64,000 bases of DNA, taken from assembly GCA_036839715.1 (NCBI GenBank), contig DAITDU010000007.1, forward strand, positions 7,725 through 71,724, given 5' to 3'. This DNA is from Thermocaproicibacter sp002410755. GTDB lineage: Bacteria > Bacillota > Clostridia > Oscillospirales > Acutalibacteraceae. A program made the position numbers and the translations under genes. The notes under the pieces are model-generated. The model was not told where the DNA came from. It saw only the letters and a list, made by a program, of their open reading frames with translations, and did no database searches. This document shows, piece by piece, positions 62,003-64,000 of the stretch. Position 1 is the stretch's first letter. Every line of letters begins with the position of its first letter.

Positions 62003-63736
62003 TTGAAACGAGCCTTTGTTTTGCGCAGCTTGATTGCTGTAACTGCGGCACTTGTAATTGCAGGGATTGTCTCAGCATTTATCATGCAGCGGCAGTATCT
62101 TGCTAACCGGCAAGCCGAATTGCGTGAACTTATGAATACTATCAGTATAACGGTAAACACTTCCGATTACCGTTCTCTTGCCAAAAAATTTTCTGGCCTT
62201 TCGCCAAACACTCTACGTGTTACTTTCATTGCGGCAGACGGCCGTGTCCTTGGAGACAGCGAGGCAAATCCGGATACTTTGGAAAACCACAAAGGCCGTG
62301 CAGAAATCGAAGCTGCCATAAAAACAGGTTATGGGGAAGAAATCCGCCACTCCAGCACCCTTAACTGCGACATGCTCTACACAGCAAAAAGGTTGAGTAA
62401 TGGCATAATTCTTCGCCTTTCCGTCACCCTTAAAAGCGTTTACGACCACATCTGGTCACTCATTCCCGCCTTGTTAACTGGCGCACTTGCTGCGCTTGCA
62501 TGCACACCTTTCCTTGCATGGAAAATGGCCAATGGCGTTGTAAAGCCCTTCGGAGAAGTTGCAGAGTCACTTGCTAATATCAATGCAGGTGGTTATGGAA
62601 CAGACCTGGCAGAGCCAGAATACCGGGAACTTGTCCCAATCGTTCGGCAAATCAATACACTTTCAGATAAAATTGCAGATACTCTTGCTGAATTGACTTC
62701 AGAACGGCGGAGGATCAGCTTATTGCTTGACAATATGAAAGAGGGCCTCGTAGTTCTTGATCATTCTCAGCAAATTCTTTTAATTAACAGGTCCGCCTGT
62801 GAATTTTTCAGCGTAGCTGAAAAACCAGTTGGGAAAAATCTTCTTTGCCTCACCCATATTCCACATATTGCAGAATCCGCAGAAACCGCCGTAAAGACTG
62901 GGAAATCCGATTTTTTCGATTTGAACGCTCCGGATGGGAGAAAAATTCTTCAAATCATTGTTAATTCTGTATCCGGTACAGAAAGCTGCGCCGACAATGG
63001 TGTAATTCTTTTAATTACTGATGTAACCGTCATCCGGCGTTCTGAACAAATTCGTTCAGAATTTGTTGCAAATGCTTCCCACGAACTGAAAACACCGTTG
63101 ACCTCAATTAAAGGATTTTCAGAACTGTTGGAATCCGGTTTAGTCAGCGATCCGAAGAAAGAATCCCAATATCTCGCCATGATTCATAAAGAAACGGAGC
63201 GAATGATTGGGCTTATTAGTGATATACTTAAACTGTCTGAACTGGAGTCTGTCACAGAAGATACCGGAAAATCTACCGTCAGCCTGCTCGCCATTGCACA
63301 AAAAGTAAAAGAGTCCCTCTCAGTTCAGGCATCTGAAAAGAACATAACAGTTAGCGTCTCTGGCGACGCAGGCGTTATTGATGCAAACCCTGACCGCATG
63401 ACAGAATTAACTCTCAACTTAATTGACAACGCAATTAAATACAACCGGCCAGAAGGATATGTAGAAGTCCTGGTTGCAGAGCAAAAAGATTCCGTTTTTT
63501 TAATGGTCTCCGATACTGGAATTGGGATTCCACCAGAAGCGCAGGAACGTGTATTTGAACGTTTTTATCGTGTCGACAAAAGCCGAAGCCGAAAAATCGG
63601 CGGCACTGGCCTTGGACTTTCCATCGTAAAGCATATCGTTGGACTATATAAAGGGAAAATCATATTAAGTAGTGAAATGGGTAAGGGAACTAAAATCAAA
63701 GTGATACTTCCGAAAACTAGCACACGCATAAGTTAA
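62003..63736 (+). CDS. phoR: PhoR-type sensor histidine kinase
   Basis: 577 residues from a TTG start with GGGAGG ahead. First membrane segment about 8-28, an extracytoplasmic region of about 120 residues, second membrane segment about 152-172, HAMP-like linker, PAS domain (about 245-345), HisKA with the phosphoacceptor His in ANASHELKTPLTSIKG (about 358), HATPase with DNAIKYN, DTGIGIP and GTGLGLSIV. It senses phosphate state through the Pst-PhoU system and phosphorylates PhoP. Confidence 0.95.
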   Translation: MKRAFVLRSLIAVTAALVIAGIVSAFIMQRQYLANRQAELRELMNTISITVNTSDYRSLAKKFSGLSPNTLRVTFIAADGRVLGDSEANPDTLENHKGRAEIEAAIKTGYGEEIRHSSTLNCDMLYTAKRLSNGIILRLSVTLKSVYDHIWSLIPALLTGALAALACTPFLAWKMANGVVKPFGEVAESLANINAGGYGTDLAEPEYRELVPIVRQINTLSDKIADTLAELTSERRRISLLLDNMKEGLVVLDHSQQILLINRSACEFFSVAEKPVGKNLLCLTHIPHIAESAETAVKTGKSDFFDLNAPDGRKILQIIVNSVSGTESCADNGVILLITDVTVIRRSEQIRSEFVANASHELKTPLTSIKGFSELLESGLVSDPKKESQYLAMIHKETERMIGLISDILKLSELESVTEDTGKSTVSLLAIAQKVKESLSVQASEKNITVSVSGDAGVIDANPDRMTELTLNLIDNAIKYNRPEGYVEVLVAEQKDSVFLMVSDTGIGIPPEAQERVFERFYRVDKSRSRKIGGTGLGLSIVKHIVGLYKGKIILSSEMGKGTKIKVILPKTSTRIS

Positions 63737-63910
63737 ATTCATCTTAACTAAATATTTTTTATTGCATGCGGGTTTAATGAGTTTAAAAGCTGGTTTCCAG
63801 TGGTTTTGGGTCTTTAAAATTTATATGATTTTATCTTTCTTATATCTTATATTAGAGAAACAATCGAAAACACGCTTAAACAAGGCAAAGATTTAGCTGA
63901 GCATTTATAA
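63737..63910. other. AT-rich spacer between phoR and tRNA-Asn
   Basis: No supported gene. A 39-codon hydrophobic frame starts at 63777 but has no ribosome site, and another frame ends in RETIENTLKQGKDLAEHL without a start. Confidence 0.4.
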
Positions 63911-63949
63911 AAAATGGAAGGAATCATCTTAAACGATTCCTTCCATTTT
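63911..63949. terminator. terminator after tRNA-Asn
   Basis: AAAATGGAAGGAATC pairs perfectly with GATTCCTTCCATTTT over a nine-base loop. The stem ends next to the tRNA 3' end on the minus strand, and it can also end the phoR transcript. Confidence 0.85.
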
Positions 63950-64000
63950 TGGCTCCCCGTGTTGGGCTCGAACCAACGACCCTGCGGTTAACAGCCGCAT
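63950..64000 (-). tRNA. tRNA-Asn (anticodon GUU), partial
   Basis: The minus strand shows the 3' 51 bases: anticodon arm TGCGG-CTGTTAA-CCGCA with anticodon GTT, T arm with GGTTCGAGCC, acceptor strand and encoded CCA. The 5' part lies outside the window. Confidence 0.93.

Noticed and set aside
63777..63896. 39-codon hydrophobic plus-strand frame after phoR
   Set aside because: No ribosome site, strongly AT-rich, and short enough to occur by chance.
63846..63909. Start-less tail RETIENTLKQGKDLAEHL near tRNA-Asn, considered as an integrase remnant
   Set aside because: Too short and no integrase catalytic residues; no duplicated tRNA end found in the window.
1..64000. CRISPR arrays, prophage modules, toxin-antitoxin or restriction systems
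   Set aside because: No regularly spaced repeats, cas, phage structural or nuclease-methylase genes were found on either strand.

Overview
The window looks like a chromosomal segment of a spore-forming, low-to-mid GC Clostridia, most likely an Oscillospirales (Ruminococcaceae/Oscillospiraceae-type) bacterium. This is inferred from the sporulation genes (spoIVA, a SipL-type SPOCS-LysM protein, spoVM, ytfJ/gerW), a T-box leader, LL-diaminopimelate aminotransferase, the HPr kinase to PfkA cluster, and conserved Firmicutes gene orders. No 16S gene is present, so the genus is not fixed.

Layout. 1-3.6 kb is an AT-rich accessory stretch: the tail of an acyltransferase-like gene, an orphan radical SAM protein, a DUF3788 protein, a CPBP protease and a frameshifted TnpW-like remnant, with a short repeated word in the spacers. 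3.6-6.1 kb (minus) has pyrG and a cyclophilin lipoprotein. 6.3-14.8 kb (plus) is the hprK-murB-rapZ-whiA-dnaE-pfkA cluster, followed by a DUF4358 protein and an AlkD-like protein. 16.6-19.5 kb (minus) is a methionine importer (metN-metI-metQ) behind a T-box leader with an apparent AUG specifier. An S1-domain protein follows on plus. 20.8-24.3 kb (minus) carries spoIVA, sipL, a 26-codon spoVM and a 56-residue membrane protein. 24.4-37.8 kb (minus) is one tightly packed series of 14 genes, yicC-remA-gmk-rpoZ-priA-def-fmt-yugP-rsmB-rlmN-stp-prkC-rsgA-thiN, behind one good promoter. 37.9-43.4 kb (minus) is a second series: M50 protease, scpA, scpB, DUF2953, ytfJ, dacF, rluB and a short biotin-carrier-like fragment. 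A DUF6056-like membrane protein (plus) and a decayed IS3-family element follow. 45.9-54.9 kb (minus) holds guaA, purA, purB, purF, purC, dapL and dapF, then a GT2 glycosyltransferase and a TetR regulator. 57-63.7 kb (plus) is a complete phosphate module, pstSCAB-phoU-phoP-phoR. The window ends inside a minus-strand tRNA-Asn.

How it fits together. Most of the window is core housekeeping: nucleotide synthesis (CTP, IMP, AMP, GMP), translation start and 16S/23S rRNA modification, PASTA kinase and phosphatase signalling, chromosome condensation, spore coat assembly and phosphate sensing. I found no convincing new multi-gene system. The most useful non-obvious observations are the very short spoVM next to its partner genes, the uncharacterised 56-residue protein in front of it, the repeat-punctuated accessory genes at the left edge, several decayed genes (tnpW, IS3, carrier-domain fragment, binding-protein tail), and the absence of yvcK, coaBC and rpe from otherwise conserved neighbourhoods.
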